A stretch of DNA of 7,457 nucleotides, taken from positions 1 to 7,457 of the forward strand of contig DAWM01000064.1 in the NCBI GenBank assembly GCA_002505945.1. Direction: 5' to 3'. The translations under genes and the position numbers were made by a program. Origin of the DNA: Candidatus Woesearchaeota archaeon UBA119 (GTDB lineage Archaea; Nanobdellota; Nanobdellia; Woesearchaeales; UBA119). A model generated the notes under the pieces. It was not told the origin of the DNA and made no database searches. It was given only the letters and a program-made list of their open reading frames with translations. Shown here in pieces: positions 6,290 to 7,457 of the stretch (positions within the stretch are counted from its first letter, which is position 1; every line of letters begins with the position of its first letter).

Positions 6290-7172
6290 CAATAATCCTG
6301 CAGAACTTACATATCTTGGTAGTAGTAGGGAAACCGCATCTCTCACATTTTTCTACGCTATTCTCCTCTTCCAAAGGGAAATACTTCTTTAATTTATTCA
6401 GATGTTTCAAAAAAGAAATCTTTTTGCTCTTTGAATCCAACAACAACGGAATCTTGCTCTTCATCTCAATCTGAGCATTGTTCTTAGAGTAAGGACACTT
6501 TTCCCTAGAGAATGGAACATTGTTGATAAGACAATAGATTGCAGTTTCCTTTTCGCTTACGTAATAAAGAGGCTTAACCCTGCCCACAAGCTTCTTTTCA
6601 TTATCTGTAGGGGTTATCTTGCCTGATCTTGCCAAATAATTAAGATTACCATTTATGAGGTTATGGAAAGCAAAGAAGAGTTCATCATCAATGTTGTGCC
6701 CAGTAAGAACAAAATCAAATCCGCTCTCGAAGGCAAATCTGTTAATCAAATATCTCTTTAAAACCCCGCATTCTGAGCAGACCTTCCTGGATTTCTTGCT
6801 GACTGAATCAACCGAAACACCATTCTCATCTGATAGATTTACTACATTTAAATTTATACTCAACGAATTACAAAGCTCTTTGCTCGCCTTTAGATTACTC
6901 TCAGAATAGCCTGAAATGCCCAACTCAATATAAAGAGCCTCAACTTTCTTTAAAGAAAAATCAATCTCCTCATTTTCAACAAGCTTAGCCAAAGAGAATA
7001 AAAGAGCAGAAGAATCCTTGCCTCCACTTAAAGCGACCAACAGCTTCTTATCTTTAAATAAAGGATTGCTTAATACTTTCTTAACCTTTTTATCAAAATA
7101 ACTGGTAAAATGCTCCTCACAAAACCTCAGTTCTTTGTATATTGCCTTCTTCCCACACAACCTGCATCTCAT
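6276..7172 (-). CDS. ttuA: TtuA-family tRNA 2-thiouridine synthetase
   Basis: TtuA activates a tRNA uridine with ATP and replaces its 2-oxygen with sulfur; the best-known target is U54 in the T loop. Counting from the ATG at 7172 (298 residues), the N-terminal zinc finger is C3, C6, C18 and H21. The ATP-pyrophosphatase loop S-G-G-K-D-S is at 49-54, and L-G-I-S-G-Y-S-E near 84-91 is typical of archaeal TtuA. The Fe-S cysteines are C132 and C135 (in C-S-E-C-G) and C226 (in K-C-P-Y). G-H-N-I-D-D-E is at 158-164, and the C-terminal zinc finger is C276, C279, C288 and C291. All expected metal ligands are present, so the enzyme should be active. The C-x2-H finger favours TtuA over the wobble-base enzyme Ncs6. 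A TTG three codons upstream (7181) could also start it. The ATG puts the first cysteine at residue 3, as usual. There is no good Shine-Dalgarno site within 15 bases. Confidence 0.93.
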   Translation of the reverse strand: MRCRLCGKKAIYKELRFCEEHFTSYFDKKVKKVLSNPLFKDKKLLVALSGGKDSSALLFSLAKLVENEEIDFSLKKVEALYIELGISGYSESNLKASKELCNSLSINLNVVNLSDENGVSVDSVSKKSRKVCSECGVLKRYLINRFAFESGFDFVLTGHNIDDELFFAFHNLINGNLNYLARSGKITPTDNEKKLVGRVKPLYYVSEKETAIYCLINNVPFSREKCPYSKNNAQIEMKSKIPLLLDSKSKKISFLKHLNKLKKYFPLEEENSVEKCERCGFPTTTKICKFCRIIEKNK

Positions 7173-7177
7173 TCTTA

Positions 7178-7219
7178 TCAACCCATAAAAGAATCATAAA
7201 AATCCACTGCGAGCATCAT
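7178..7219 (-). CDS. Possible 13-codon leader ORF upstream of ttuA
   Basis: A strong AAAGGAGG (7220-7227, minus strand) is followed at once by ATGATG, opening a 13-residue frame (M-M-L-A-V-D-F-Y-D-S-F-M-G). It stops at TGA 5 bases before the ttuA ATG. That stop overlaps the alternative ttuA TTG as TTGA. The ribosome site is unusually close to the ATGs (0 or 3 bases), so translation is uncertain. If real, it would couple translation into ttuA; otherwise it may be a leftover ribosome site. Confidence 0.25.
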   Translation of the reverse strand: MMLAVDFYDSFMG

Positions 7220-7241
7220 CCTCCTTTGACAAGCGGATTCT

Positions 7242-7251
7242 TGTGCATAAT
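7242..7251 (+). repeat. 10-bp direct repeat flanking the tRNA, copy 1
   Basis: TGTGCATAAT occurs here and again at 7332-7341 in the same orientation, 90 bases apart, bracketing the tRNA gene. This copy includes the tRNA discriminator base (7251). The matches stop at both ends of the 10-mer. It could be chance, a duplication scar or a binding site. Confidence 0.35.
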
Positions 7252-7324
7252 GAGCCCAAGGGGATTCGAACCCCTGTCAATCGGTCCGAAGCCGACCGCA
7301 CTATCCTGACTATGCTATGGGCCC
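7251..7324 (-). tRNA. tRNA-Arg(UCG)
   Basis: The 74-base cloverleaf folds fully. The acceptor stem GGGCCCA/TGGGCTC has one G-U pair. The D stem GCAT/GTGC encloses a 10-base loop with G18-G19 followed by A20. The anticodon stem GTCGG/CCGAT encloses loop CTTCGGA. The variable region is 4 bases (TGAC), and the T stem AGGGG/CCCCT encloses TTCGAAT. U33 followed by UCG gives the anticodon, which reads CGA arginine codons. A20 and C35 agree with arginine identity as known in bacteria. The discriminator is A; CCA is not encoded and there is no intron. An alternative anticodon-stem register (CGGTC/GACCG) is rejected because it would remove U33. It lies 78 bases upstream of ttuA on the same strand. Confidence 0.95.
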
Positions 7325-7331
7325 GCAAAGA

Positions 7332-7341
7332 TGTGCATAAT
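7332..7341 (+). repeat. 10-bp direct repeat flanking the tRNA, copy 2
   Basis: This is the second exact copy of TGTGCATAAT (first at 7242-7251). It lies just upstream of the mature tRNA 5' end, between it and its TATA box. Confidence 0.35.
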
Positions 7342-7344
7342 CAA

Positions 7345-7354
7345 CATATTAAAA
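7345..7354 (-). promoter_or_regulatory. TATA box of the tRNA-Arg gene
   Basis: On the minus strand TTTTAATATG is centred about 26 bases before the mature tRNA 5' end at 7324, so transcription should start at or very near that end. No separate strong promoter is obvious between the tRNA and ttuA, so read-through into ttuA is possible. Confidence 0.5.
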
Positions 7355-7380
7355 GGTTTCTGAATCAAGAACGTAGAAAG

Positions 7381-7388
7381 ATTTAAAA
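7381..7388 (+). promoter_or_regulatory. TATA box of a plus-strand gene at the right edge
   Basis: AGAAAG followed by ATTTAAAA makes a good BRE and TATA pair. Transcription would start near 7411, about 11 bases before the ATG at 7422. The promoter is divergent from that of the tRNA. Confidence 0.45.
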
Positions 7389-7421
7389 CAATAAAAATTT
7401 CTCTGTATCCAGCACCTAAAT

Positions 7422-7457
7422 ATGTGGTTTTCACCTGAGGAATTTTTGGGATTAAAA
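7422..7457 (+). CDS. Probable start of a protein gene running off the right edge
   Basis: An ATG opens a frame of 12 codons (M-W-F-S-P-E-E-F-L-G-L-K) that reaches the window end without a stop. A TATA box at 7381-7388 fits a transcript with a very short leader. No Shine-Dalgarno site is seen. It is too short to identify; a chance open frame cannot be excluded. Confidence 0.4.
   Translation, partial: MWFSPEEFLGLK

Noticed and set aside
6232..6474. 80-residue plus-strand frame across the Alba terminator into ttuA
   Set aside because: It covers the hairpin and T-tract and runs antisense to conserved ttuA cysteines; no ribosome site precedes it.
6655..6909. 84-residue frame antisense to ttuA
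   Set aside because: It is opposite the conserved G-H-N-I-D-D-E and C-S-E-C-G region of ttuA; a shadow.
7170..7227. C/D box small RNA between the tRNA and ttuA
   Set aside because: ATGATGC resembles a C box, but no CTGA D box follows at the right distance.
7325..7455. Minus-strand frame open from the right edge to the tRNA
   Set aside because: It runs through the tRNA promoter into the tRNA itself and ends at a TAG inside it; a chance open frame is more likely.
1..7457. CRISPR array, insertion sequence or mobile element
   Set aside because: No regularly spaced repeats, transposase-like protein or terminal inverted repeats were found. The only direct repeats are the 10-mers at the tRNA.

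Overview
The window is AT-rich archaeal chromosomal DNA. The evidence is ribosomal protein L15e (absent from bacteria), the chromatin protein Alba, an archaeal-type TtuA tRNA thiolase, a tRNA with no encoded CCA end, and archaeal TATA-box spacing upstream of the genes. The AT-rich base composition and the very large secreted protein with no recognisable domain suggest a DPANN lineage such as Woesearchaeota or Pacearchaeota. That placement is an inference, not something the sequence proves.

Layout: (1) 1-3313, minus strand: the first 1104 residues of a secreted protein of unknown function, cut by the left edge. (2) 3314-3578: a divergent intergenic region with one promoter facing each way and a perfect 7-bp dyad between them. 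(3) 3579-4157, plus: ribosomal protein L15e, followed by a hairpin and T-tract. (4) 4226-5707, minus: a multi-membrane-span glycosyltransferase of the PMT/ArnT type, convergent with L15e. (5) 5708-5934: a divergent region rich in dyads and repeated 7-mers, then Alba at 5935-6219 (plus), also followed by a hairpin and T-tract. (6) 6276-7172, minus: TtuA, convergent with Alba. Upstream of it on the same strand lie a possible 13-codon leader ORF with a strong Shine-Dalgarno sequence, and tRNA-Arg(UCG) at 7251-7324. (7) 7381-7457: a promoter and probably the first 12 codons of a plus-strand gene running off the right edge.

The plus-strand genes (L15e, Alba) are information-processing genes with strong Shine-Dalgarno sites and hairpin/T-tract ends. 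The minus-strand genes cover the cell surface (secreted protein, glycosyltransferase) and tRNA modification. The glycosyltransferase and perhaps ttuA look leaderless. No CRISPR array, insertion sequence or phage gene is visible. The least explained elements are the large repeat-bearing secreted protein and the regulatory DNA around Alba.
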